Assembly (NCBI GenBank): GCA_947458875.1
Contig: CANGZD010000001.1
Coordinates: forward strand, 1-64,000
Length of the DNA stretch: 64,000 bases
Direction: 5' to 3'
Source: Sphingobacteriaceae bacterium
GTDB lineage: Bacteria > Bacteroidota > Bacteroidia > Sphingobacteriales > Sphingobacteriaceae
Of the stretch, positions 1 to 9,138 are shown piece by piece. The notes beneath the pieces were generated by a model. That model had not been told where the DNA came from, did not search any database, and worked only from the letters and a program-made list of their open reading frames with translations. Position 1 is the stretch's first letter; every line of letters begins with the position of its first letter. Position numbers and translations under genes: made by a program.

Positions 1-211
1 AATCGGCATTTTTCCTGTTAAATCACAAACTCTCGACATGACTGTAATGTGTATCGTTTATAAATAAACCCTTGTTTTAGGGCTTGCAAATATCAGGATT
101 ATATATTTAATACACAATACTTGAATGGAATATTTCTTTAATTTTTTAAAGTGGAGATTCGGATATTGATTCTTAATGTTTTTCTGGGTAAACTCGATAA
201 AAATTCCTGAG

Positions 212-2119
212 ATGAGTTTAAGAATCCGCAATTTCGAAGAATATACCCAGGTTTACAAAAAAAGCGTAGATCAACCCGAAGAATTCTGGGCAGAAATTGC
301 CGAAAATTTCAAATGGCAGAAAAAATGGGATAAAGTATTGGATTGGGATTTCCGCAAAGCGGATACCAAATGGTTTTCCAATGCCAAATTGAACATTACC
401 GAAAATTGTATCGACCGGCACTTGGAAAAACTGGGCGATCAGCCTGCTATTATTTGGGAACCCAACGATCCGGAGGAACATTACCGTAGAATCACCTATA
501 AGGAATTGCATGCCAAGGTTAGTCAGGTGGGTACCATGCTCAAAAACAATGGCGTAAAAAAAGGCGATCGTGTTTGTATTTATATGCCGATGGTTCCTGA
601 ACTGGCTTTCGCAGTACTCGCTTGTGCCCGTATCGGCGCCATCCACTCTGTAGTATTCGGTGGTTTTTCGGCGCAATCAATTGCCGATCGTATTCAGGAT
701 GCCCAGTGTGAGGTAGTGATTACTGCCGATGGGGGATTCCGTGGTACCAAGGATGTTCCACTAAAAAATGTAATTGACGATGCCCTGGTGCAGTGCCCAT
801 CGGTAGGTCGGGTAATTGTACTCACTCGTAGCCGTACCCCGGTTTCCATGATCAAAGGCCGCGATTGCTGGTGGGAAGATGAAATTAAAAAGGTAGAAAC
901 AATGGGTAATCCGGAATGTGTGGCAGAGCCGATGGATGCCGAAGATGAATTATTCATTCTTTATACATCCGGTTCCACCGGAAAGCCTAAAGGTGTGGTC
1001 CATACCTGCGGCGGTTACATGGTCTGCACCGGTTATACTTTTGCCAATGTATTTCAGTATGAACCCGGCGAAGTGTTTTTCTGTACCGCCGATATCGGCT
1101 GGATCACCGGCCATTCTTACCTGATGTATGGTGCTTTGTTGCAGGGAGCTACAACCTTGATGTTTGAGGGTGTACCAACCTGGCCTGATGCCGGCCGCTT
1201 TTGGGAAATTGTAGACAAATACAAAGTCAATATTTTGTATACGGCGCCAACTGCCATCCGTTCGCTCATGGGCTTTGGTGATGAACCATTGAAAGGGAAA
1301 GACCTGAGCTCACTCACCAAGCTGGGTTCGGTAGGAGAGCCGATTAACGAAGAAGCCTGGAACTGGTTCAACGAAAAAATCGGTAAAGGCAAATGCCCAA
1401 TTGTAGATACCTGGTGGCAAACAGAAACCGGCGGTATCATGATCTCGCCTTTGGCGGGCATCACCCCAACCAAACCAGGCCATGCTACTTTACCGCTGCC
1501 GGGCATTCAGCCTTGTTTGGTAGACGAAAACGGACTTGAAATTGAAGGCAATGGCGTAAGTGGTAACCTCTGTATCAAATTTCCTTGGCCGGGCATTATC
1601 CGCACTACCTATGGCGATCATGAGCGCTGCCGTACCACTTATTTCTCTACCTACGACAATAAATATTTTACCGGAGATGGTTGCTCACGCGATGAGGATG
1701 GTTACTACCGGATTACCGGCCGTGTGGATGATGTGATCAACGTTTCCGGCCACCGTATCGGTACTGCCGAAGTTGAAAATGCCATCAATATGCACGCCGA
1801 TGTTATTGAAAGTGCCGTAGTGGGTTACCCGCATGATATCAAAGGGCAGGGTATTTATGCTTATGTGATTTTGGGCTCTTCGCTTCACGATCACGACCTC
1901 ACCAGACGTGATATTTTGCAAACCGTAACCCGCATTATCGGTGCCATTGCCAAACCGGATAAGATTCAGTTCGTTTCGGGCTTACCCAAAACCCGTTCAG
2001 GAAAAATTATGCGTCGTATTTTGAGAAAGGTGGCAGAAGGAGAGACCGAGAACCTCGGAGACACAACCACTTTGCTCGATCCGGCAGTGGTGGATGAAAT
2101 TAAAGCCGGAGCCTTGTGA
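212..2119 (+). CDS. acs: Acetyl-CoA synthetase (AMP-forming)
   Basis: Cytoplasmic enzyme that activates acetate with ATP and CoA to acetyl-CoA by way of acetyl-AMP. The ANL-superfamily P-loop YTSGSTGKPKG lies near the middle, the adenylate-binding motif DTWWQTETGG follows, and the C-terminal lid carries PKTRSGKIMRR with the Lys that is the acetylation-controlled catalytic residue in this family. From the ATG at 212 the protein has 635 residues, normal for Acs. An in-frame ATG at 176 would add 12 residues that do not resemble the family N-terminus (MSLRIRNFEEY), so I prefer 212. No terminator is visible before surE, but surE appears to have its own -7 box. Confidence 0.95.
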   Translation: MSLRIRNFEEYTQVYKKSVDQPEEFWAEIAENFKWQKKWDKVLDWDFRKADTKWFSNAKLNITENCIDRHLEKLGDQPAIIWEPNDPEEHYRRITYKELHAKVSQVGTMLKNNGVKKGDRVCIYMPMVPELAFAVLACARIGAIHSVVFGGFSAQSIADRIQDAQCEVVITADGGFRGTKDVPLKNVIDDALVQCPSVGRVIVLTRSRTPVSMIKGRDCWWEDEIKKVETMGNPECVAEPMDAEDELFILYTSGSTGKPKGVVHTCGGYMVCTGYTFANVFQYEPGEVFFCTADIGWITGHSYLMYGALLQGATTLMFEGVPTWPDAGRFWEIVDKYKVNILYTAPTAIRSLMGFGDEPLKGKDLSSLTKLGSVGEPINEEAWNWFNEKIGKGKCPIVDTWWQTETGGIMISPLAGITPTKPGHATLPLPGIQPCLVDENGLEIEGNGVSGNLCIKFPWPGIIRTTYGDHERCRTTYFSTYDNKYFTGDGCSRDEDGYYRITGRVDDVINVSGHRIGTAEVENAINMHADVIESAVVGYPHDIKGQGIYAYVILGSSLHDHDLTRRDILQTVTRIIGAIAKPDKIQFVSGLPKTRSGKIMRRILRKVAEGETENLGDTTTLLDPAVVDEIKAGAL

Positions 2120-2143
2120 TAAAAGGGTAAAGGCATTATTTCT

Positions 2144-2151
2144 TATTTTAG
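2144..2151 (+). promoter_or_regulatory. -7 promoter box of surE
   Basis: TATTTTAG matches the Bacteroidota -7 consensus TAnnTTTG except at one base and ends 4 nt before the surE ATG. No convincing -33 TTTG is seen at the usual spacing. If it is used, the transcript would begin at or within a few bases of the start codon. Confidence 0.4.
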
Positions 2152-2155
2152 CAGG

Positions 2156-2938
2156 ATGAAAAAAGAAAAACCTGTCATCCTGGTCGTAAACGATGATGGC
2201 ATTGACGCACCTGGCATCAAGGCCCTCATCGATATGATGAAACCTCTAGGAAAAGTGGTGGTGGTGGCTCCTGACAGTCCGCAATCGGGCATGGGCCATG
2301 CCATTACCATTGGCAAGCCGCTCCGATTAACGCAAGTGCATTTGTACGAAGGGGTGGAGATGTATAAAACTTCTGGTACACCAGTTGATTGTGTGAAGTT
2401 GGCTGTACATAAGGTTTTAAAAGGTAAGAAACCCGATTTATGCGTGTCCGGCATCAACCACGGGCTCAACAATTCGATCAATGTCATTTATTCCGGCACC
2501 ATGTCGGCAGCTATGGAAGGGGCTATTGAGAGCATACCTTCCATCGGTTTTTCTTTAGATGATTTTGGCTACGATGCCGATTTTAGTCCCCTTACCGAAT
2601 TTGTGCAGAATATTACTCGCCAGGTGATCGCCAACGGACTCCCGGTAGGCACCCTGCTAAATGTAAACTTCCCGAAAACAGATCAAATTAAAGGGATCAA
2701 AATTTGCCGACAGGCGAATGCCAAATGGGCGGAGGAATTTGACGAAAGACAAGATCCGTACAAGCGCAGTTATTACTGGCTAACCGGTGTTTTTCAAAAT
2801 AACGACCAGGGTCAGGATACTGATGTTTGGGCCTTGGAGCATGGTTATGCTTCGGTGGTGCCGGTACAATTCGACCTGACTGCTCACCATGCCATTCCTT
2901 TACTAAATACCTGGAATTTTGATGTTCATGAAGGATAA
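2156..2938 (+). CDS. surE: 5'/3'-nucleotidase SurE
   Basis: SurE-family nucleoside-monophosphate phosphatase of the stationary-phase survival family, a metal-dependent cytoplasmic enzyme. The N-terminal VNDDGIDAPGI contains the paired Asp metal ligands, and SGINHGLNN is the second conserved active-site loop. The 260 residues fit the family. It lies 36 nt after acs and 48 nt before lpxB on the same strand. A surE-lpxB pair is common in Bacteroidota, which supports both calls. Confidence 0.95.
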   Translation: MKKEKPVILVVNDDGIDAPGIKALIDMMKPLGKVVVVAPDSPQSGMGHAITIGKPLRLTQVHLYEGVEMYKTSGTPVDCVKLAVHKVLKGKKPDLCVSGINHGLNNSINVIYSGTMSAAMEGAIESIPSIGFSLDDFGYDADFSPLTEFVQNITRQVIANGLPVGTLLNVNFPKTDQIKGIKICRQANAKWAEEFDERQDPYKRSYYWLTGVFQNNDQGQDTDVWALEHGYASVVPVQFDLTAHHAIPLLNTWNFDVHEG

Positions 2939-2986
2939 TTTTGCTAGTCTCATGATCGACAGCTTATTTTCTATTAAATACCGCCC

Positions 2987-4102
2987 ATGAAATATTACCT
3001 GATAGCCGGCGAAGCCTCAGGCGATTTGCATGGTGCCAATTTGATGAAAGCCCTTAAAGCGCTCGACAAGGACGCAGAATTCCGCTTTTTTGGTGGTGAT
3101 TTGATGTTGGCCGAAGGTGGTGTTTGTGATAAGCATTATTCAGAAATGGCCTTTATGGGTTTTATCGAGGTGTTGGCCAATCTACGCAGCATCGCTAAAA
3201 ACCTGAAGCTGGCTAAAGCATCGGTAAAGGCTTACCGGCCCGATGCTTTGATATTAATTGATTTCCCTGGATTTAACCTGAAAATCGCTGATTTCACGAA
3301 GTCTGAGGGGATTCCGGTGCATTATTATATTTCGCCAAAGGTTTGGGCCTGGAATCAAAAGCGGGTGCTCAAAATCAAGCAAATAGTTGATCATTTATAC
3401 TGTATTTTGCCTTTTGAAGTTGATTTTTATAAGACTTGGGGTATGGAGGTAGATTATGTGGGCAATCCTTTGATGGATGCCATCAGTTCTTATCCGTTCA
3501 ATCTCAATTTCCGTAAAGATCATCAATTAGATAATCGCCCAATTTTGGCACTGCTCCCGGGTAGCCGAAAAATGGAATTGAAACATATTCTGCCGCAAAT
3601 GATCGCTGCCAGTGCTCGCTTCCCGGATCACCAGATCATTATTGCAGGAGCACCAAATTTCAAACCAGAAGATTATGCCACTTACCTGGTCGATAGGGTA
3701 ATTCCGATCGTTTTTAATGCTACATACGATCTGCTAAAAAATGCTCAGGCTGCTTTGGTAACTTCAGGTACAGCTACTTTAGAAACTGCCCTACTGAACT
3801 GCCCGCAGGTGGTGATATATCGCGGTAGCAAAATTTCGGTATTCATTGCCCGATTATTGGTTAAGATCAGATTTATCTCATTAGTGAACCTGATCATGGA
3901 TCGTGAGGTTGTAAAAGAACTGATTCAGGAAGCAGCCCATCCTGATCGGATAGCTGAGGAGTTAAATGCGCTATTAAATGATTCTCCGGCAAGAAAGATG
4001 ATGCTTGAAAATTATAAAGTTCTGGCTCAAAAGGTGGGTCCCGCAGGTGCTTCAGAACGGACTGCTGCACTTATTCAGAAATATTTGCGCAAATCAGATT
4101 AA
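2987..4102 (+). CDS. lpxB: Lipid-A-disaccharide synthase
   Basis: GT19 glycosyltransferase that joins UDP-2,3-diacylglucosamine and lipid X into the lipid A disaccharide at the inner face of the inner membrane. It starts with the family hallmark YYLIAGEASGDLHGANL. SPKVWAWNQKR, LPGSRKMELKHILPQM and the C-terminal TSGTATLETALL are the donor-binding and core motifs. The 371 residues are full length. It shows that the host is Gram-negative and makes lipid A. Confidence 0.97.
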   Translation: MKYYLIAGEASGDLHGANLMKALKALDKDAEFRFFGGDLMLAEGGVCDKHYSEMAFMGFIEVLANLRSIAKNLKLAKASVKAYRPDALILIDFPGFNLKIADFTKSEGIPVHYYISPKVWAWNQKRVLKIKQIVDHLYCILPFEVDFYKTWGMEVDYVGNPLMDAISSYPFNLNFRKDHQLDNRPILALLPGSRKMELKHILPQMIAASARFPDHQIIIAGAPNFKPEDYATYLVDRVIPIVFNATYDLLKNAQAALVTSGTATLETALLNCPQVVIYRGSKISVFIARLLVKIRFISLVNLIMDREVVKELIQEAAHPDRIAEELNALLNDSPARKMMLENYKVLAQKVGPAGASERTAALIQKYLRKSD

Positions 4103-4124
4103 TTCCCGAAAATTGCAGTCCCAA

Positions 4125-4202
<78 letters not shown>

Positions 4203-4211
4203 AAATTAAAG

Positions 4212-4236
4212 GCTCACCGAAAGGCGAGCTTTTTTA
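4212..4236 (+). terminator. Intrinsic terminator after tRNA-Ala
   Basis: The hairpin GCTCaCC-GAAA-GGcGAGC (one A/C mismatch, GNRA-type loop) is followed directly by a run of seven T. It lies 10 nt past the tRNA 3' end. Confidence 0.8.
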
Positions 4237-4301
4237 TTTTAATGACATTTTTTTTACATGAACTATTCCGCAGACAAAAATTCCACTTTTATGTTTGCGG
4301 T

Positions 4302-4613
4302 GTGAAAGGGGTTCTAAATCAAATTTTAGCTTGTTTAGTGATCTTCTCTTTTTCAGTTGTTATTTCAGCTGATTACTGGAGAAGTCCCAATTTTGCTTCG
4401 ATTGTGATTCTAGAGATTGAGCCAAAAAAGAGCAGCGAAAAACGTTCTGAATCATCTAAAGAATTAAAGCAAGAGTTCAAACAACCTCTAATTCCACATT
4501 CCCGCAATGCTTACTTCCCGGATTTATTTTCTTCTAAAATGTCTGACTGGTACCTGGAGATTTACTCTAAACCACATCTAAGCAAATCTGATCTCCCGCC
4601 GGAGTTTGCCTGA
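4302..4613 (+). CDS. Small secreted/membrane hypothetical protein
   Basis: I do not recognise a family. The frame is open back into the tRNA, so the start must be internal. A GTG at 4302 gives 103 residues beginning with a good signal peptide or membrane segment (roughly residues 4-23, LNQILACLVIFSFSVVISA). A highly charged Lys/Glu/Ser stretch and a tail rich in Pro and aromatics follow. An ATG at 4242 would add 20 residues in front of the hydrophobic stretch and looks less natural. TATGTTTG at 4290-4297 is a full match to the -7 consensus and lies 4 nt before the GTG, which favours that start. Confidence 0.55.
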   Translation: MKGVLNQILACLVIFSFSVVISADYWRSPNFASIVILEIEPKKSSEKRSESSKELKQEFKQPLIPHSRNAYFPDLFSSKMSDWYLEIYSKPHLSKSDLPPEFA

Positions 4614-4710
4614 TTTGATTTTTTGCATTTTGCGGGTCATGATGCAAAATTGCCTGCATATGGGTTGTAATTTGTAACTTGTCATTTTATTAACTATCCA
4701 ATAAGTATTT

Positions 4711-6366
4711 ATGAATCCAATAAAGCGCCTTTGGGAGCTTATATTACTAGATAAAAAAGAAATAGGTTCAGTCTATTTTTATGCAATATTTAGTGGCTTG
4801 CTTCAGTTAAGTGTTCCTGTGGGTATCCAGGCGATTATCAGCTTTGTACTTGGTGCCTCCATGGTTACTTCCATCTATATTTTGATCTTACTGGTTGTAA
4901 TTGGAGTCTTTTCTGTAGGCTTTATGCAGCTGAACCAAATGAAAATCATCGAAAAAATTCAACAGCGCATTTTTGCCCGTTACGCTTTTGATTTTGCAGA
5001 AAAAGTCCCCCGTTTCGACCTCATTAAAATGGATGGATATTATCTTCCGGAGAAGGTAAATTATTTTTTCGATACGCTGAATGTGCAGAAGGGCCTTTCT
5101 AAATTATTGCTTGATGTGCCTACGGCAAGTATCCAAATTTTATTCGGATTGTTATTGCTTTCACTCTACCATCCGGTTTTCATTGTTTTTGGATTGCTAC
5201 TTATTTTGATTTTATGGTTAATTCTGAAGACTACTGCCAATAGCGGTTTATCTACCAGCTTGAAAGAAAGTACTTACAAATATTCGGTGGTGGCATGGTT
5301 GGAAGAAATGGCAAGAGTGATCAAATCTTTTAAATTCAGTCAAGGATCACACCTCAACCTTGAAAAAACAGATGAGCGTGTGTCGGGTTATTTAAACGCC
5401 CGTACAGACCACTTTAAAGTTTTGCTCTTCCAATATCAGGCTCTTGTAGTTTTTAAAGTGGCCATAACTACGGTGATGTTAACCGCTGGCACTTACCTTT
5501 TACTGAACCAACAACTGAACATTGGGGAGTTTATTGCAGCAGAAATTGTGATCCTTACTGTTATCAGTGCTGTTGAAAAATTAATTGGAAGTTTAGAAAG
5601 TGTGTATGATGTGGTAACCGGCTTAGAAAAACTGGCCATAGTGACCGAAAGCCCGCTGGAAAAAGACGGTGATGTTGACTTAGTTCCACACGGAAAAGGT
5701 TTAGAAGTTCAGTTTAGGGATTTCAGTTTCAGTTATCCTGATGGTAAAAGGGTGCTCAATGATCTGAATTTTAACATTCCTGCCAATAGTATTGTTTGTG
5801 TGAGTACTCAAGCCGGCTCAGGTAAATCAACTTTTTTAAAAGTATTGAGCGGTAATTACTGTGATTTTGAGGGGGGGCTGCTTTTAAATAAACTACCTAT
5901 TAATTCTTACCAATTGGAAAGTTTGAGAACCCAGATTGGGGTGTTCCTTAATCAGCAAGACATATTTATGGGAACGGTTTGGGAAAATATTACCATGGGT
6001 AGGTCTGAAATCAAACAAGAAACGGTGATGGAAATTGCCAATGGCTTAGGGATATCTCGTTTCTTAGATCAACTCTCTAACGGCTTCAAAACCAAACTGG
6101 ATCCGAGTGGTAAAAAAATGTCAAGCACCTTGGCCAAATCTATCTTGTTGCTGAGGGCATTTGCCAATCAGCCCAAATTAATTTTGCTCGAAGACCCATG
6201 GGAAGGTTTAGACACAAGTGTTCAGGAAAGTATCAAGAACTATCTTTTTAACCAGCTGACCAACGCTACCGTAATTGTAACTACAAAAGATGATGATTTT
6301 GCTCGTAAATGTGATGGACAAATAATTTTAACAAATGGTAAAGCAAATTTTGTCACTAAGAAATAA
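4711..6366 (+). CDS. Type I-like ABC exporter with degenerate ATPase
   Basis: Half-transporter of the HlyB/LapB type without an N-terminal C39 peptidase. An exporter membrane domain with about five to six helices (residues 15-300) is followed by a nucleotide-binding domain (about 335-545). It is the first gene of a cassette with an HlyD adaptor (2 nt downstream) and a TolC-like channel. Residues normally needed for ATP hydrolysis are altered: the first Gly of Walker A is Thr366 (TQAGSGKST), the LSGGQ signature reads MSSTL (470-474), the Walker B Asp-Glu pair is reversed to Glu494-Asp495 (ILLEDP), and the H-loop His is Lys526. The frame is intact and the fold is recognisable, so this is not simple decay. 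Whether it hydrolyses ATP is uncertain. Confidence 0.88.
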   Translation: MNPIKRLWELILLDKKEIGSVYFYAIFSGLLQLSVPVGIQAIISFVLGASMVTSIYILILLVVIGVFSVGFMQLNQMKIIEKIQQRIFARYAFDFAEKVPRFDLIKMDGYYLPEKVNYFFDTLNVQKGLSKLLLDVPTASIQILFGLLLLSLYHPVFIVFGLLLILILWLILKTTANSGLSTSLKESTYKYSVVAWLEEMARVIKSFKFSQGSHLNLEKTDERVSGYLNARTDHFKVLLFQYQALVVFKVAITTVMLTAGTYLLLNQQLNIGEFIAAEIVILTVISAVEKLIGSLESVYDVVTGLEKLAIVTESPLEKDGDVDLVPHGKGLEVQFRDFSFSYPDGKRVLNDLNFNIPANSIVCVSTQAGSGKSTFLKVLSGNYCDFEGGLLLNKLPINSYQLESLRTQIGVFLNQQDIFMGTVWENITMGRSEIKQETVMEIANGLGISRFLDQLSNGFKTKLDPSGKKMSSTLAKSILLLRAFANQPKLILLEDPWEGLDTSVQESIKNYLFNQLTNATVIVTTKDDDFARKCDGQIILTNGKANFVTKK

Positions 6367-6368
6367 AT

Positions 6369-7712
6369 ATGAAAAATTCTAAAAAGCAATTTTCATTTAA
6401 ATCGTTTGAACAGATCTATCTGGTGGATCGAAATAGTAATGTAAAGTACTGGTTCTTCGGTATTATGGGGTTCCTACTGATGATTCTCTTATTGCCATGG
6501 ACACAGAATATCAAGGCCAAGGGAGTGCTCACTACTTTGTATCAGGATCAGCGTCCTCAGGATATTCATTCTCCTATTCCGGGTCGTATTGTAAAATGGT
6601 GGGTGAAAGAAGGTGATTATGTTAAAAAGGGAGATACCCTGTTACAGATTTCAGAGATTAAAGAAGATTACCTCGATCCCAGACTAGTAGGACGTACGCA
6701 GGAACAATTGCAGGCCAAGAAAGGATCTATTGATTTTTACGAAGGAAAAATCGTAGCAACTGGTTCTCAAATTGAGGCCTTGCAACAATCGAGAAAATTA
6801 AAACTGGAGCAGTTGAATAACAAACTGATTCAGTTAGATAATAAAATTACTGCAGAATCAGCTGAAATCACGGCTGCAAATAATGAGTTTAAACTAGCAA
6901 AAGATCAATATGAACGTCAGCAATTGATGTTCGAGAAGGATTTAGTTTCCCAAACCCAATTACAACAAAGAAATATTGCATATCAAAATGCACTGGCTAA
7001 GAAAATAATCGCTGAAAATAAATTAGCGCAAACTCAACAAGAAGTGCTCAACACCAAAATTGAAAAAAATAGTGTGGAGCAAGATTATGCGGAGAAAATC
7101 AGTAAAGCTGAAGGTGACCGTTATCAAACCATGAGTCAGGTGGCTACCGGCCAAGGAGAGGTAGCTAAGCTCGAAAATCAATTGAGCAACTATACCATTC
7201 GAAATGGTATGTATATCCTTTTGGCACCCCAAGATGGTCAGATTGTACAAGCCAATAAAGGCGGTATAGGTGAAGTGCTTAAAGAAGGAGAGCGAATTAC
7301 CATTATTGTGCCTCAGGTGAAGAATTACGCCGTTGAAATGTTTGTTCGTCCTGTTGACCTTCCATTGGTCAATGTAGGACAGTCGGTACGTTTCATGTTC
7401 GATGGTTTCCCGGCTATTGTGTTTAGTGGTTGGCCCAATGCCAGTTACGGAACTTTTGGTGCCAAGATTGTAGCCTACGAAAATACCATCAGCCCGAACG
7501 GCTTATTCAGGATTTTGGCAATTGAAGATCCTAAAGAAAAACCATGGCCGCCACAGTTGAAAATAGGCAGTGGTGCCCAAGGGATTGTACTCTTGAAAGA
7601 CGTGCCAATTTGGTACGAATTGTGGCGAAACGTAAATGGATTCCCGCCAGATTTTTATCAGATCAAGGCAGATGTAAACAAGGATGCTGCACCAAGCAAA
7701 ACGAAGAAATAA
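6369..7712 (+). CDS. HlyD-family periplasmic adaptor subunit
   Basis: Membrane-fusion protein bridging the inner-membrane ABC exporter and the outer-membrane channel. There is a single N-terminal helix (about residues 28-46), then a biotinyl-lipoyl-like half (GRIVKWWVKEGDYVKKGDTLLQI). A long coiled coil follows (about 105-270, many Gln/Lys/Glu), then the second lipoyl half (LLAPQDGQIVQANKGGIGEVLKEGERI) and a beta-barrel domain. It starts 2 nt after the ABC gene stop and its stop codon overlaps the TolC start, so the three genes are co-transcribed. Confidence 0.93.
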   Translation: MKNSKKQFSFKSFEQIYLVDRNSNVKYWFFGIMGFLLMILLLPWTQNIKAKGVLTTLYQDQRPQDIHSPIPGRIVKWWVKEGDYVKKGDTLLQISEIKEDYLDPRLVGRTQEQLQAKKGSIDFYEGKIVATGSQIEALQQSRKLKLEQLNNKLIQLDNKITAESAEITAANNEFKLAKDQYERQQLMFEKDLVSQTQLQQRNIAYQNALAKKIIAENKLAQTQQEVLNTKIEKNSVEQDYAEKISKAEGDRYQTMSQVATGQGEVAKLENQLSNYTIRNGMYILLAPQDGQIVQANKGGIGEVLKEGERITIIVPQVKNYAVEMFVRPVDLPLVNVGQSVRFMFDGFPAIVFSGWPNASYGTFGAKIVAYENTISPNGLFRILAIEDPKEKPWPPQLKIGSGAQGIVLLKDVPIWYELWRNVNGFPPDFYQIKADVNKDAAPSKTKK

Positions 7713-9121
7713 TGAAACTTAGGAATTTCCTGTTGATTTTTTTGATTGGTTTTTCTGGGAAGCTTCATGCTCAGGATTCACTTATTTCGCTCAATGCCGA
7801 GCAAGTTTTATCTATTGTTAAAGCATACCATCCGGTAGTCAAGCAAACAGATATCTCTATTGCCAAAAGTAAGGCTGAGATCACACAGGCTCGTGCAGCA
7901 TTCGATCCGATTATCAGTAATTATACTGCCCGAAAAACTTTTAACGGACTCAATTACTACGATTATAATTCACCGCAAGTAAGTATCCCAACTTGGTATG
8001 GAATAGAGATTTATAGCGGCGTAGAAAACTTGAGCGGTAACCGCTTAGACCCCACTGAAACTGTAGGGCAGTCCAGTTACTTGGGTATCAACATTCCATT
8101 AGCCAAAAACTTATTGATTGATAAGCGAAGAGCAGCCCTGAGGCAGTCTAAAATAATGAACACGCTGGCCAAGGTGGAGCAGCAATCAGTGGTCAATAAT
8201 TTATTGATGGAAGCCATGGAAGCCTACTGGCATTGGGTGAAGGCTCATCAAACGCTTACAGTTTTAGAAAATGTGGTGCAGGTAAATGAGAAGCGATTTA
8301 ATTTAGTTAAACAAGCTTATCTTTTAGGGGAGCGACCGGGTATTGATACCGTTGAGGCGCTGGCACAACTTAATAGTTTTAAATTTGAACGAAATCAACG
8401 CTTGCTTAACTTTCAAAATGCGGGATTAGAGCTCTCTGCTTATTTATGGAAGGCAAATGGGGAAGCCTATGTTTTGCCCGAGCAGGTGGTCCCTCAATCT
8501 GGTTGGGAAAGTGAACTCAATATTCAAAATTTTAGCTTGGTGCTAAATGATCTGATGGATGCCGCCGAAAAAAATCATCCCGATTTGAGGCAATATGATT
8601 ATAAAATTGAGTCGCTCATTATTGACAAAAGATTGAAATTTCAGGATTTATTGCCGAAGGTCGATTTGAGCTATAATCACCTGGCCAAAGGTTCGGAATG
8701 GTTCCCGAACAATGGTATCAATAACCTCTTCGAAAATAATTTCCAATATGGTTTAAAAATTGCTATTCCTTTACGTTTTTCGGAGGGTAGGGGAGCATAT
8801 AAGGTAGCTAATTTGAAGTTGCAGGAAACTAGACTCGACCTTAACCAAAGCCGTTTAAAAGTTCAATTAAAAGTACAATCGTACTACAATGAATTTTTAA
8901 ACTTAAAGAATCAAACCAGTTTGCAAAGTGGCAACTTCGCTAATTATCAGCAGTTAGTAGAGGCAGAGGAAACCCGATTTTTCAACGGTGAAAGCTCCAT
9001 GTTTTTGATCAATGCCCGAGAAACTAAAGCACTCGAAGCGCAGGAAAAGTTAATAGAACTAAAGGCCAAATACTTTAAGACCATTTATGCCTTGCAATGG
9101 AGTGCTGGTTTATTGAATTGA
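7712..9121 (+). CDS. TolC-family outer membrane efflux protein
   Basis: Outer-membrane channel of the type I-like secretion cassette. The ATG at 7712 overlaps the HlyD stop (TAATG) and begins a clear signal peptide (MKLRNFLLIFLIGFSGKLHAQ). The open frame extends further upstream only as a shadow inside hlyD. The 469-residue product shows the two alpha-helical hairpin repeats typical of TolC-type proteins, with conserved-looking stretches such as AYHPVVKQTDISIAKSKAEI and NHPDLRQYDYKIE. It closes the operon, and the next gene starts 17 nt later. Confidence 0.92.
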   Translation: MKLRNFLLIFLIGFSGKLHAQDSLISLNAEQVLSIVKAYHPVVKQTDISIAKSKAEITQARAAFDPIISNYTARKTFNGLNYYDYNSPQVSIPTWYGIEIYSGVENLSGNRLDPTETVGQSSYLGINIPLAKNLLIDKRRAALRQSKIMNTLAKVEQQSVVNNLLMEAMEAYWHWVKAHQTLTVLENVVQVNEKRFNLVKQAYLLGERPGIDTVEALAQLNSFKFERNQRLLNFQNAGLELSAYLWKANGEAYVLPEQVVPQSGWESELNIQNFSLVLNDLMDAAEKNHPDLRQYDYKIESLIIDKRLKFQDLLPKVDLSYNHLAKGSEWFPNNGINNLFENNFQYGLKIAIPLRFSEGRGAYKVANLKLQETRLDLNQSRLKVQLKVQSYYNEFLNLKNQTSLQSGNFANYQQLVEAEETRFFNGESSMFLINARETKALEAQEKLIELKAKYFKTIYALQWSAGLLN

Positions 9122-9138
9122 TTTTTTAACTTCTTGAA

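Noticed and set aside
7544-7711. Upstream extension of the TolC-like gene
   Set aside because: It lies inside hlyD in another frame; the ATG at 7712 gives a proper signal peptide.
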